Below, in pieces: positions 1-11,089 of a stretch of DNA of 64,000 bases. Below the pieces are notes generated by a model that saw only the letters and a program-made list of their open reading frames with translations, was not told the origin of the DNA and made no database searches. Position numbers and translations under genes: made by a program. Each line of letters opens with the position of its first letter. Position 1 is the first letter of the stretch. The stretch covers positions 1-64,000 of the forward strand of contig JAHLKD010000120.1 in assembly GCA_025526935.1 (NCBI GenBank), in the 5' to 3' direction. This DNA comes from Cladochytrium replicatum. Lineage: Eukaryota > Chytridiomycota > Chytridiomycetes > Cladochytriales > Cladochytriaceae.

Positions 1-1624
1 AAACAAGTCGGATCGGCACGAGTTGCCTCGAAAAGGAAGGTGATCTTGCACACGGAACCAAGGACGTATGAGGAAGCCATGGCGAGCCTGGAGAAGGACG
101 ACTGGACAGCTGCCATGCAAGAGGAGATCCTTGCGCATCGCGAGAACTCAACTGGCGACTTGTACCGAGGCCTGTCAGGGCAAAACATCATCAAGTCAGG
201 CTGGGTATATCGCTACAAGACGAACGCCGAGGGGAAGATGGTTCGGCACAAGGCGCGGTTCATTGCGAAAGGATATTCGCAACGCGAGGGAGAGGACTTT
301 GATGAGACGTTTTCTCCGGTGGCTCGAAAACAAACTGTTCGAGTTGTGTTGGCGCTCGTGGTGCAGGAACGGATGGTGATGCGCCAGTACGACATCAAAA
401 CAGCGTTCCTGAATGCGCGCATCATCGACCGCGAACTCTACTACGAGCAGCCAGAGGGATTCATTGAACCGGGCAAGGAAGATTGGGTCTGCTTAGCTAT
501 TCGTGCGCTTTATGGCCTCAAGCAGCCGCCTCGCGAGTGGAATAGTCTCTTCGACGATTTCCTAGTGACCGTCATCAAGCTGAAACGTTCCGATAGCGAT
601 GTCTGCCTCTACTACCGTCGAGAGGGATCGTCGCTCACGATTGTCGTCATCTACGTGGACGATATTTCTGGTGGCGTCAACCGATGAGGACGAGGTGAAT
701 CGAATCGAGGAGTTGATGAAGCGACGATTTGAGGTCAGCGAGGCAGGATCCCCGAAGTATTATCTCGGCTGGGAAATTGACTACGATAAGGACGGCGGCA
801 AGCTCACCATCTCTCAAGCGCAGTACATCAGAATGTCGGCGAAGAAATGTAAGATCAGATTCGAGCGGAAAACACCAGTTGAAGCTGGCGTTACAATCTT
901 CAAGGATATGGGAGAGGAGATCGAGGTCGAGCGAAATGAGATTAGCTATCGCACAATCGTCGGTCAGCTCCTATACGCCGCGACGAGCACACGACCCGAT
1001 ATCTCGTTTGCCACTGGCACCGTTGCGCGTTATCAAAACGCACCTCAGTACACTCATTGGTGCGCGGCGGAACGGGTGCTCGCCTACCTGCTGCACACTC
1101 CCTCAATTGGAATCCGCTATGGACGACGAGATCGCCTTGAGATTGTATGCTATGCGGACGCGGATCACGCCGGAGATCCTGACAACAAAAGGTCGACTAC
1201 GGGATATGCTATCTTGATCAATGGGGGAGCTGTTGCCTGGGGGAGCAAGCTTCAAACATCAGCGGCGAGTTCGACAGCAGAAGCGGAGTACGTTGCACTA
1301 TCCACAGCTAGCGACGAACTCGTTTGGGTAAAGCACATGCTTGAAGAACTTGGATATTCCTTTGCTGCTCCGCCTGTAGTCCACTGCGACAATACCGCTG
1401 CAATTGCTGGTGCCCGCAATCCCGGATTCAAGTCCCGGCATATCGCTTTGCGATATCACATTGTCCGTGGCCGCATTCGATCTGGGGACATTGACGTGCA
1501 GTATATCCCCACAGAGGATCAGGTGGCAGACATCTTCACCAAGGGTCTCGCACGACGTCGACATGAGAAACTGATGGGTCTACTTGGGATGGTAGATGCA
1601 ATGAAAGAGATGAGAGAAAATTAG
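1..1624 (+). pseudogene. Ty1/copia family C pol fragment (RT and RNase H)
   Basis: This is the 3' part of a copia polyprotein, cut by the left window edge. The frame is open from base 1 with no start, and it holds the copia reverse transcriptase core: RARFIAKGYSQ-like region, YDIKTAFLNA and IYVDDI. The frame breaks at about position 668, where one T seems to be missing after the YVDDI codons. RNase H then continues in another frame to 1624, with YADADHAGD, SSTAEAEYVALS, VHCDNTAAI and VADIFTKGLA. Only this single break is visible, so the copy decayed fairly recently but should not make an intact Pol. The protein is clearly different from families A and B further right (YVDD instead of HVDD, different RNase H). 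A polypurine stretch (acggggga) and an LTR follow, as expected for the 3' end of an element. Confidence 0.9.
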
Positions 1625-1745
1625 GTTTTGTTTCTTGAAGGACACACCAATTATGTTTGCATTCCTTCTGGCTTCTATGTTTGTTTTTCAATTGTTATTT
1701 CTTTTCAACTTTCAAAGGAAGAACTTTTGTTCAGAAACGGGGGAG

Positions 1746-2179
1746 TGTTGAGTGTTGTTTCGTTCATAAAAGTTTTCCTTCTTTGTTTTTACTTTCAAAG
1801 AAAGAAAAAGTTCGACTGAGGATAACAACAGGATTATTGTTGATCCTCAGAATCGAACTTGCGACATGATGTTGAATGGCTTGTGGTTTAACCCTAGCTT
1901 TGTTGTTTTCCAAAATTTTTATTTCTGTTTCTATTTCGGCTTCATGTTCTTCGACGAAAACTTCAAAAGCCAGCGTTCCAGAAAATTCCGGATCACCAGC
2001 AAACTTGAAGGGGACTTACCAAAGGAGGAAGGAGAGCGCCGCTGCTGACGTGGCAAGGACAAATTAAGGGAGGCTTTGTTGGGAATGGGAGAACCTATAA
2101 AAGGTGTGAGTCTTAAGCTTCCAATACATCGAACAAGTACCTCTTATCTGATCTTACCTGCCTACGACGAAATTCTACA
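1746..2179 (+). repeat. LTR of copia family C (3' LTR of the fragment at 1-1624)
   Basis: A 434-bp LTR starting TGTTGAGTG and ending ATTCTACA, directly after the polypurine tract that follows the family C pol. Its boundaries are set by comparison with the inverted copy at 2283-2720. It contains a good TATA box (TATAAAAGG, 2096-2104) and, about 50 bp before it, a CRE-like TGACGTGG, so U3/R promoter signals are present. It is followed by the unrelated bases cttag; the matching left target-site copy lies outside the window. Confidence 0.88.
2096..2104 (+). promoter_or_regulatory. TATA box in LTR C
   Basis: TATAAAAGG inside the LTR, about 75 bp before its 3' end. The inverted solo LTR keeps the same motif (reverse complement cctttta near 2355). 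It is probably the promoter of the element's genomic RNA. This is inferred from motif and position only. Confidence 0.5.
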
Positions 2180-2208
2180 CTTAGAAAAGGAAGAAGAGGG
2201 TCAGAAGA

Positions 2209-2248
2209 ATTGTGGTGCAAGAGAGAATATTGTGGTGCAAGAGAGAAT
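2209..2248 (+). repeat. 20-bp perfect tandem duplication between two inverted LTRs
   Basis: The 20-bp unit attgtggtgcaagagagaat occurs twice in direct succession in the 103-bp spacer between LTR C (1746-2179) and the inverted solo LTR (2283-2720). It has no coding sense. It is probably ordinary replication slippage in flanking DNA. Confidence 0.8.
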
Positions 2249-2282
2249 AATAGTCACGGAATGCTGAACGAGCCTTACTACG

Positions 2283-2720
2283 TGTAGAATTTCGTCGTAG
2301 GCAGGTAAGATCAGATAAGAGGTACTTGTTCAATATATTGGAAGCTTAAGACTCACACCTTTTATAGGTTCTCCCATTCCCAACAAAGCCTCCCTTAATT
2401 TGTCCTTGCCACGTCAGCAGCGGCGCTCTCCTTCCTCCTTTGGTAAGTCCCCTTCAAGTTTGCTGGTGATCCAGAATTTTCTGGAACGCTGGCTTTTGAA
2501 GTTTTCGTTGAAGCACATGAAGCCGAAATAGAAACAGGAATGAAAATTTTGGATAACAACAAAGCTAGTGTCGTGGGTTAAACCACAAGCCATTCAACAT
2601 CATGTCGCAAGTTCGATTCCGAGGATCAACAGTAATCCTGTTGTTATCCTCAGCAGAACTTTTTCTTTTGAAAGTAAAAACAAAGAAGGAAAACTTTTAT
2701 GAACGAAACAACACTCAACA
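2283..2720 (-). repeat. Solo LTR of copia family C with 5-bp target duplication
   Basis: A 438-bp inverted copy of the family C LTR (plus-strand ends TGTAGAAT and ACTCAACA). It is flanked on both sides by CTACG (2278-2282 and 2721-2725), a 5-bp target-site duplication typical of copia integration. No internal sequence lies between, so this is a solo LTR left by recombination between the two LTRs of a full element. With the LTR at 1746-2179 it forms a roughly 975-bp imperfect palindrome with a 103-bp loop. Confidence 0.9.
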
Positions 2721-2725
2721 CTACG

Positions 2726-3539
2726 CAACAAAGCAAGCTCAGGGGCAGAGGGGAGGTCGCTGGTGCTCTTCGACGAGGTGTTGGTGGTCCCAATGTCATG
2801 ACTGCTGCTGCCTCAATAAAATCAACTGTATCTTGAATGCAGAATCAATTGCTCCCTGGGCCACTGCACGAGAAAGAGAAGTCCCACAGGGACCTGAAGT
2901 GGTGCCAATGCTCTTAGCGCCTCTGATGTTGGAGGAAGCAGAATCTTAGCAGTTTCTCTGTAAGACATACAAATAACTTCATCCTTTAATAGGCAGAGAT
3001 TCCAAGAAGGCAGAGGAGGAGGCACAGTGGCCTGAGGATCTGGGCCAGCTAAAGAAAATGAACAAGTCACTACAAATGGTCTGAAGGATGGGGAGCCATA
3101 GACTGGGGTTGATCATGCACTAAACAAGAAGAAGCTGTCACATAAGTAGAAGCAAAAACAAATCAATAATAGAACTCCTTAAGTGAGAACGAAATGTTGG
3201 GCAACGAGCTGAAGTAGCTTGAACAACCAATGAAATTGAGTGAGCTGTAAAAAAGGAAGGAGTTCTCTGGCACTGGCATTGGTAACACTATCACCAGTGC
3301 TCTGAGTTTTAAAATTGAAGTCACCCATCAAAACTACTGGAGTATCCAAAATCGCAACAAATTGAGGAAAATTAGATAATGCACCCAAACAATCTTCTGC
3401 AGTCCAACTTGGAGGAAAATAAAATCCACCAATCACAACCTGAAGAAACCACAAACCAAATGAGGAACTGATGCAATCAACCTAAATTGAAAAAGTACTG
3501 CAACGATGAGGGATAATAAGAATAGCAAAACGAGATGCC
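2726..3539 (-). pseudogene. Decayed non-LTR (LINE) endonuclease-domain fragment
   Basis: On the minus strand a short open stretch (3454-3179) reads IGGFYFPPS followed some 30 residues later by VVLMGDFNF. This is the central signature of apurinic-type endonucleases of LINE retrotransposons (exonuclease-endonuclease-phosphatase fold, GDFN motif). Reading frames on both sides are interrupted by stops. Towards 2822 the minus strand still has protein-like composition without a motif I can name. No reverse transcriptase follows. The left boundary is the target duplication of the solo LTR at 2721-2725. The right boundary is a junction with family A sequence at about 3540. Confidence 0.6.
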
Positions 3540-3616
3540 AAAGGAGCGTCTGGTGTAACTCCTGATGCTTCTGTTCAACTTGGAGATTCACAAATCTCTC
3601 GCAAACGTCCATGTGT

Positions 3617-4209
3617 TGTTGAACAAAGCTGGTCTGGATCCTCAGGTTGTGTGTGTGTTGATTCACGGGTTAATGTTGGTAAGAGATGAATAAAGAAGAT
3701 TGCGGGTCACAAGTGCTAGCGCAAGAGAATGCTCCTTGTGTGTATCGCCACACGCTCCTTAAATAAAGTGTACTGTTGTTTTGGCTTTTCCTTCTGAAAG
3801 ATCTGGATCGCAGCGATAAGGTTTGACTCTTCTTCTCACAGGCGTAGCTAAGCATAATCATGCTAAGCTGTGCGTGAGATCTAGCTCTCCTCAACAGAAT
3901 TGTTCTCACATGATTCCCACAAACACGTTAATCATATGCAAACCTTTGCTCTGATCTGATCCAGGCTTCACTTCTACAAGTGGATGATAGAAAGTGGTGA
4001 CAGTTTACTATACCTATGGCTGCAATAATTATAACCCATGAAGAAATAACCGGAGGTATCCAAACTCGTAATAGATCATCATCTATATGCTTTAGTTCAA
4101 AAGTTAGAAATGTTGCTCGGTGAAGAGTGACATTTCTGTATATCTGGCGTTTGTGTTTTGTACTTTCAATGACTGGATTGGCCAAGTCCATCAATCGAAA
4201 TACTTAACA
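3617..4209 (-). repeat. Solo LTR of copia family A with target duplication TGTGT
   Basis: A 593-bp LTR, orientation as in the minus-strand full element (plus-strand ends TGTTGAAC and CTTAACA). It is flanked by TGTGT at 3612-3616 and 4210-4214. Those flanks join into continuous family A RNase H sequence (ccatgtgtttggtcc in the intact copy), so the element inserted into an older copy of its own family and later collapsed to one LTR. It is somewhat diverged from the LTRs of the intact element. Confidence 0.93.
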
Positions 4210-4222
4210 TGTGTTTGGTCCA

Positions 4223-4432
4223 ATCCTGCTTTGAATTTATGGACTTGCTATTCATGTATTTATTTCCATGTTTGGCAGGTTCTGTGTGCCAGTGAGCATT
4301 CCACTCAGTGGATGAACTTGATAGAGTTCATGTGACCAGCATGTTTGACCACAGGTATCCCCACACACACTGCACACTTGAATACAGGAGTTGATGTGAC
4401 CAATGTCTTTGACTACAGCTTCTCCCTGGTGC
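4223..4432. other. About 210 bp of foreign sequence inside a copia A relic
   Basis: Comparison with the intact family A element shows that about ten bases of RNase H (after tttggtcc) are replaced here by roughly 210 bp of unrelated DNA, after which homology resumes at tgaacagattg. The insert holds two diverged copies of a short motif (gttcatgtgaccag... and gttgatgtgaccaa...), about 60 bp apart. No coding capacity or target duplication is seen. It may be filler DNA from break repair or a very decayed small element. Confidence 0.55.
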
Positions 4433-5733
4433 TTGAACAGATTGTTTGCGATAGATTCGGTGGATTGAGTGTCTTGCCATAAATGGAGCGGATTGAACGA
4501 CGTAATCCCGATACCCGTCCTAAGATTTTTCATCCACTTCATCTCACGCGATAGTTTGTTCAATGCATACAGTTCGGCTTCCGACAACGAGGCTGCAATA
4601 GTAGTCTGTTGTCGAATTGACTGCCAACTGATTGCCGCATTAGCGAACATTACCACGTAACCGGTTTGTGAGTATCTATCTGCATCGCCCGCCCAGTCTG
4701 CATCAGCATAACCTTGTGGGTTGTTAGCCGAATCAAACGTGTAGAGACTGTTGGGTCTTAGCATTGGAGATGTGATACTAGTCCGTGTATAGTGTAAACC
4801 GTAATCCCAAGTACCGAGCAAATATTGTTGTAATCGATAGAGAGCCCTTGCTTCTGACTGTCAAGGATCAATCTGATGTTGTGCCAAACATTGACTGCGT
4901 ATGAAATATCCGGTCATGTTAGTCACCACGTACGATATCTTCATAAGCATTGATCGAAATTGTGTTGCCTCGGCATCAGACAGTGCTGGTGTGGTCTCAT
5001 CAAAGATGTATGATTTCGACATTGGTGTTTTTGGTCGGTTTGATGTTGGTACCGCATAAATTCGTTTCTTTGAGAATCTTCTTTACGTACAATGCATTGC
5101 TAAGGAAATATCCTTCCGTTGTCTGCAGTAACTCCATCTTCAGAATCCATTTCGCCTTCGAAGTACTGCCTACCGTGAACGAAGTCTCCAAATCAGTCTG
5201 AAACCGATGATATGCATTTGGATCTGTGGAAAAATGTAGTATGTCATCGACATGAATGGTGTGTTTGCCGGTATTATTTGTTGGATTGTATTGCCAGAAA
5301 TGACAGATATCTGCAATATTCCGCACAAAGCCGACACTAAGATATTGTTTCCAAAGAGTTCTGTACCATTCTCGAGCTGCCTGGTGTAGACTGTACAGAC
5401 TTTTGATAAGCTGCAGACGATGGGTCAATTCCGGAAATTGGTCCGAGACGTCCGAGACCATGTGGGAGTTCGACGTAGTTCTGTTCTTCCAGGATATGCA
5501 CCCTTGATATCAAACTGGAATATGATCATGGCGACTAATGCTTCTAATGCAATCAGAAAACGGATCGTGGACGTTTTCCTAACCGGAGAATAGGTTTCAT
5601 CAAGATCCAATCCTTCAATCTGTGAAAATCCTCGTACAACCCAACGTGCTTGGAATCGAGTAATGTTGCCATGTTCTTCAAGCTTGTATGTAAAAACCCA
5701 TTTTCCCGATAATAAATTCTGTCCATCAGGTAA

Positions 5734-6332
5734 TGTTAAGTATTTCGATTGATGGACTTGGCCAATCCAGTCATTGATAGTACAAAAACACAAACGCCCA
5801 ATATACAGAAATGCCACTCTTCACTGAGCAACATTTCTAACTATTGAACTAAAGCATATAGATGATGATCTATTACGAGTTTGGATACCTCCGGGTATTT
5901 CTTCATGGGTTATATTTATTGCGGCCATAGGTATAGTAAACTGTCATTACTTTTCTATCATCCACTTGTAGAAGTGAAGCCCGGATCAGATCACAGCAAA
6001 GGTTTACATATGATTAACGCGTTCATGGGAATCATGTGTGAGAACAATCCTGTTCAGGAGAGCTAGATCTCACGCACAGCTTAGCATGATTATGCTTCGC
6101 TACGCCTGTGAGAAGAAGAGTCAAACCTTATTGCTTCGATCCAGATCTTCCGGAAGGAAAAGCCAAAACGACAGTACACTTATTTAAGGAGCCTGTGGCG
6201 ATACACACAAGGAGCATTCTCTTGCGCTAGTACTTGTGACTCGCAATCTTCTTTATTCATCTCTTAGAAACATTAACCCGTGAATTAGCAACACACACAA
6301 CCTGAGGATCCAGACCACAGCTTTGTTCAACA
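5734..6332 (+). repeat. LTR of copia family A (isolated)
   Basis: A 599-bp LTR (TGTTAAGTATTTCG to GTTCAACA), plus orientation, very close to the LTRs of the intact element. The left flank (ggtaa) is family A RT sequence on the minus strand; the right flank (gtttc) is the coiled-coil gene fragment. The unequal flanks mean this is not a simple solo LTR. It more likely marks a recombination between two elements. Confidence 0.9.
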
Positions 6333-6719
6333 GTTTCAGAGCAGCAAGCTCTCCTTCCAGGGCAGTCACATGTGATTCCCATTGTGAAATCTCCTGGGAA
6401 ATTGCCTGCTTCTCCCTTTCCATTGCAGCGGTGATCTCCCTGAATCTTGCTTGCTCTTCGTGCTCGCTGTGCTGAATCAATGCACCCGCCCTGCCCAATT
6501 CATCAATGAGAGCCTTCTCTCGTTCATTGCCTTCTCTTCAAGATCTTTTGTCATGTTCAACAGTCGTTCTGACTGTTTGAGGACCTGTTTTGTCCTTTCA
6601 TGGTCCTCATCTGCTCGTTTGATGGTCGCTTGGAACTCGTCAACCTTTGCAGTGACAGGCATTCCTCTGTAAATGCCGTACTTGTGTCCCTGCCGCATGT
6701 AAAAGTCCAGAAATGTTGT
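6333..6719 (-). pseudogene. Fragment of the unrecognised coiled-coil gene, between two LTRs
   Basis: The minus strand matches about 390 bp of the gene at 26099-27782, from TTFLDFY to the GELAALK region (LDFYMRQGHKYG, MPVTAKVDEFQ, KQSERLLNMTKDLEE). It is trapped between LTR A copies at 5734-6332 and 6720-7312. It carries CGA (Arg) where the longer copy has a TGA stop (26769-26771), so it preserves the older codon. A small deletion after NERR shifts the frame. The right junction lies within the LDFY region, where an LTR A element entered the gene. Confidence 0.85.
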
Positions 6720-7312
6720 TGTTAAGTATTTCGATTGATGGACTTGGCCAATCCAGTCATTGATAGTACAAAAACACAAACGCGAGATATACAGAAATGT
6801 CACTCTTCACCGAGCAACATTTCTAACTATTGAACTAAAGCATATAGATGATGATCTATTACGAGTTTGGATACCTCCAGTTATTTCTTCATGGGTTATA
6901 TTTATTGCGGCCATAGTAAACTGTCATTACTTTTCTATCATCCAATTGTAGAAGTGAAGCCCGGATCAGATCAGAGCAAAGGTTTACATATGATTAACAC
7001 ATTTGTGGGAATCATGTGTGAGACCAATCCTGTTGAGGAGAGCTAGATCTCACGCACAGCTTAGCATGATTATGCTTCGCTACGCCTGTGAGAGGAAGAG
7101 TCAAACCTTATCGCTGCGATCCAGATCTTCCGGAAGGAAAAGCCAAAACAACAGTACACTTATTTAAGGAGCCTGTGGCGATACACACAAGGAGCATTCT
7201 CTTGCGCTAGCACTTGTGACCCGCAATCTTCTTTATTCATCTCTTAACAACATTAACCCGTGAATTAACAACACACACAACCTAAGGATCCAGACCACAG
7301 CTTTGTTCAACA
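6720..7312 (+). repeat. 5' LTR of a decayed plus-strand copia A element
   Basis: A 593-bp LTR directly followed by the family A leader (caatagttacgaatcg...) and its gag, so it is the 5' LTR of the copy at 7313-9756. Compared with other A LTRs it lacks a few bases and has several substitutions. A TATA-like TATTTAAG lies about 130 bp before its 3' end. The left flank (gttgt) is the coiled-coil gene fragment. Confidence 0.9.
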
Positions 7313-9756
7313 CAATAGTTACGAATCGTTGCTTAACACATTTCTTTGAACAACAATGACAAGATGGGTTCAGGATCAAACGACGCCACATCTTCGCGGC
7401 TGAAGCCATTCACCGGTAAAACGCTGCAGGATTTCGATCTGTACATGGAACAAGTGCAGACTTACGCAAACTTACGTGGCGGCACTGGCACTATGCTTCT
7501 CCAAGAACCAATGGCTCTTCCTGATAGTCCGAATTACGAAGCAGAAGGAAATCGCCCACAGCGTCCGATAGTCATCGCTGGAGCTGCTGGCGGAGCTGCT
7601 AACGAAGCATGAGCACAATGGGAAGCAGAACTACGTGAACATTTGGCGATCGTCACACACAACAGTCGCTTACGTACGCAATATCGTGCTGAGATGTAAG
7701 ATTACCGTGCACAACAAGCGGACAATAATGTCGCGGTTGGAATTCTATACGAATGTTTCCCAAAATGCGACATGAATCGAGTCAGAGCTTATGCGTCAGC
7801 AAAGAGCAAAGTCGATGGACTTCGCCAAATTTTCAGTGCTGGCGGTCAAGCTCCGATCGAATCGTCTATGTGGGAGCAACGGCTAGTAGATGTGAAATGT
7901 ACGAACAGTCAGTCGGCAGAAAGCGTTCAGCAGTTTGTGACCGACCTCACTGAGTTGTTCAAACTCAAACTGAACTCTTTACCTGACCGGCGTTAATACA
8001 AGATCCAATTGATGCTGCAAATCCGAATGCTCCGCGACCATTCCACCAAAAGCCAACGCATTACTTCGAAACAGTGTCAAATATCTTGACTGACCTCAAC
8101 CAATTGGTCCAACTCAACGTCACCATGGATGCCGGTGGGCCTAATGGGACAAAGAAGGATATGAAGGCAAAGGCAAAGAAAGCGAAGGCAAAAGCGAAAG
8201 CCAAGGTTGCGAAGTCGGAGGATATTTGTACCTTGCATCCGAACTCGTCTCACACCAATGCTCAATGCCGTAAGCAGTGTGCCTCTGGTGGCTCAGGCAG
8301 TAGCGGTGGGAGTAGCAGTTCCACTCGGACCAGGCAGTCGCAGGACTCCAGGTTGTCCACATCTTCTTCTGCAAAGAAGACAGATCTCACATGCAATTTC
8401 TGTGGCAAACGAGGACACAAGCAGTCGGCGTGTAAACGCTATCTCACTGCAAAGAGTCTTTGTTTAGACACGGATTTTCGTGCGTTCATTGCCAGCCGTG
8501 GCGATGCAGGCGATGATTCGTCGGAGGAAGAGTCTACCGCCAAACCGGTGTTGACCAAGAAGGTAATCTTTGACCTTACCCAACCTACTTCATGCTGACA
8601 TATACATCGGAAATATGTTTTCGATAGTGAACGCACACTCGGCACAGAAGGTTGTCCGTGTACATGTTCAAGCAAAGGATCAAGTGGGTTTGCTTGATAC
8701 AGGCGCAACTGTTTGGATGACACCTAATCGTCATGCCTTTAGTTCACTGACGTATACGAATGACGAGGACGTGGTGGAACTAGCGGATAGTCATACAATT
8801 CCAGTTTGTGGTTTTGGAGATGTATCTGTAGTTTTACCCAATGGGCGAATTAAGATAATACACAACGCACTTTATGTTCCTGATCTCGAAGACACACTTG
8901 CATCAGTGTGTAGTATCATTGGAGACTCCGGGGACATTGTGAGTTTCACCAAAGACAAGGTTATCCTCACGCATGGTGATACGGATGAAGACGTTATTAT
9001 TGGGCGACGGGAAAGAGATTTGTACTATCTCTATGCTGATGTTAGTACCGTCAGAACTCACCAACCGCGGCATGTGATTGCTCAACAAGCTAAAGCAGTA
9101 GCGGCATCTGCAGAAGATCTCGATCAGTCGAGGGACTTTACGTCTGGTGTACGATCTTCTTACGCGATGGGTCTCGATGTAATGTCAGACAACAGCATTC
9201 GTCAAACGAACGATGATGAATGTCAACGAGCATCTCAAGATACAGTTGGAGTGAGCACCAACTTATCGCCAGTGACAGTACACAAACTTGCAAAGTTACA
9301 CCAGCAGGTCACATCCACTTACGGACGATCTTTCGAACGGCAGAGAAGCTCAACATCAAAATGCCCAAGATTGAACCGGATGCATTCAATCTTGTCAACA
9401 AATCAATTATGCAGAATTGTTTGGTCTGTAGTCACACGAAGCTGAAGCAGAAGCCGATTTATTCTACAATAAGTCGAGCTCCGAGGAAACTTTTCTGTCT
9501 ATTTTCCGATGTCGCACGTTTAGTCTGCGACGGACAGAAAAAGAGATATTGGCAGATCATTGTCGACGAACAACCTCGTTTCATCACAATCTACTTCCTG
9601 AATCGAAAGAGTGATGCGGTGGATAGTATGATTTGACATATTGCTGATGTGGAAAATCGAAATCACCCATTACACGTTGCTGAACTACGTTCCGATTCAG
9701 GAGAATTGATTACGAAACGGTTGATCCAATGGTGCAATACCAAGATTCCTCGCATC
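7313..9756 (+). pseudogene. Copia family A copy: leader, gag, protease, part of integrase (decayed)
   Basis: This collinear copy of the intact element starts with the leader and the gag start at about 7355. Gag is broken by CGA to TGA (near 7610) and CAA to TAA (near 7697). A deletion of about 145 bp near 7990 removes the end of the gag core. The CCHC knuckle (CNFCGKRGHKQSAC) and the protease motif (DTGATVWMTPN) remain, followed by the start of integrase. Another CGA to TGA stop lies at about 9635, shared with the copies at 20999 and 29539. Homology ends abruptly at 9756, where an LTR of family B begins inside integrase. Confidence 0.92.
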
Positions 9757-10363
9757 TGTTGATGCATGCACATATATGGAACTAGCTACTCCAGTCTTCA
9801 TCCGCTACCGACACTGAGGGGAAATAGCCTTACCAGAGACGTCTGGGACAAGTTCATGCGTAATCATACATTACATGAAAGAACTGGCATTTCTAACTAT
9901 TGGTCATGAAGACATCCTCCTTTACTCATTGGAATCTAGTAGAGTTCTCAGAGTGATCACGCGTTTGAGAAAGAATGTGATGCTAATCAGTTTGCTGCTG
10001 ACAGTTATATCATACTCGAGTACATCTCGTATGATACTAATGTAAGGTACTACATATTTATTTCTCATAGAGAACATGTCATTGTAGACAAGATTATAGC
10101 TAATCTCCATGTTCTGCTCACAATGGTTATTGTGAACGATCACTGGGATCTATATCTCTCTATTCGAGAGAATAATGTTTATATTAGATATTTCCATAAA
10201 TCTATAGCCACAGGTTAATTATAAAAGCCGAAACGACAGTATATTTGAATTGTTTGCACAATTCAAAGAGCCTCTGGCGATATGAGATTTCGGGTGGCTG
10301 TTGCGCAAGAGCGTGATTGGAGAAACACGAAACTCTGCACACTCACAGATCAACCTGAGGACT
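9757..10363 (+). repeat. LTR of copia family B, 3' truncated
   Basis: Starts TGTTGATGCATGC, as does the complete family B LTR at 19632. It is cut at 10363 (after cctgaggact) by the LTR of the full family A element. It holds a TATA box (TATAAAA, about 10220-10226). Its left side joins family A integrase sequence. Confidence 0.88.
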
Positions 10364-10962
10364 TGTTGAACAAAGCTGTGGTCTGGATCCTCAGGTTGTG
10401 TGTGTTGCTAATTCACGGGTTAATGTTTCTAAGAGATGAATAAAGAAGTTTGCGAGTCACAAGTGCTAGCGCAAGAGAATGCTCCTTGTGTGTATCGCCA
10501 CAGGCTCCTTAAATAAGTGTACTGTCGTTTTGGCTTTTCCTTCCGGAAGATCTGGATCGAAGCGATAAGGTTTGACTCTTCTTCTCACAGGCGTAGCGAA
10601 GCATAATCATGCTAAGCTGTGCGTGAGATCTAGCTCTCCTCAACAGGATTGTTCTCACACATGATTCCCACGAACGCGTTAATCATATGTAAACCTTTGC
10701 TGTGATCTGATCCGGGCTTCACTTCTACAAGTGGATGATAGAAAAGTAATGACAGTTTACTATACCTATGGCCGCAATAAATATAACCCATGAAGAAATA
10801 ACTGGAGGTATCCAAACTCGTAATAGATCATCATCTATATGCTTTAGTTCAATAGTTAGAAATGTTGCTCAGTGAAGAGTGACATTTCTGTATATCGGGC
10901 GTTTGTGTTTTTGTACTATCAATGACTGGATTGGCCAAGTCCATCAATCGAAATACTTAACA
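10364..10962 (-). repeat. 3' LTR of the full family A element
   Basis: 599 bp, plus-strand ends TGTTGAAC and CTTAACA. It lies next to the polypurine tract (caccccctca on the plus strand at 10961 onward) that primes second-strand synthesis. It differs from the partner LTR at five positions. Confidence 0.94.
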
Positions 10963-11089
10963 CACCCCCTCAGTCATTAGATAGGTATAACCGAGAGTAT
11001 CACTCAACCGATCATAACTTTCTGTAAATGCTGAAGTTGATATTCTATTGAAATAAAGGTGAGTTGTATGGACATCGCCAGCCGGTCGT

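Larger units (their letters stand above)
3540..5733 (-). pseudogene. Broken copia family A pol copy (RT and RNase H)
   Basis: Minus-strand relic matching the RT/RNase H part of the intact element at 10364-16923. It runs from the RT entry region (near 5730) down to the 3' end of RNase H (near 3540). Recognisable pieces include FDIKGAY, HVDDILHFS, YADADWAGDADRYSQTGYV and WQDTQSTESIANN. Frames break at about 5460 and 4860, the latter by a CGA to TGA change relative to the intact copy. Two later events interrupt it: a solo LTR A (3617-4209) and about 210 bp of foreign DNA (4223-4432). At 5733 it abuts another LTR A rather than continuing upstream. Confidence 0.88.

Noticed and set aside
1825-1865. 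Possible tRNA T-arm (gttcgattccgagg on the minus strand in LTR C)
   Set aside because: No acceptor, D or anticodon arm can be paired around it, and it is part of the LTR in both copies.
5881-6066. Recurrent 61-codon open stretch (also near 10630 and 16591), membrane-protein-like
   Set aside because: It lies wholly inside LTR A and recurs only because the LTR recurs. Frame and start are not kept in the diverged LTR copies (3617-4209, 6720-7312).
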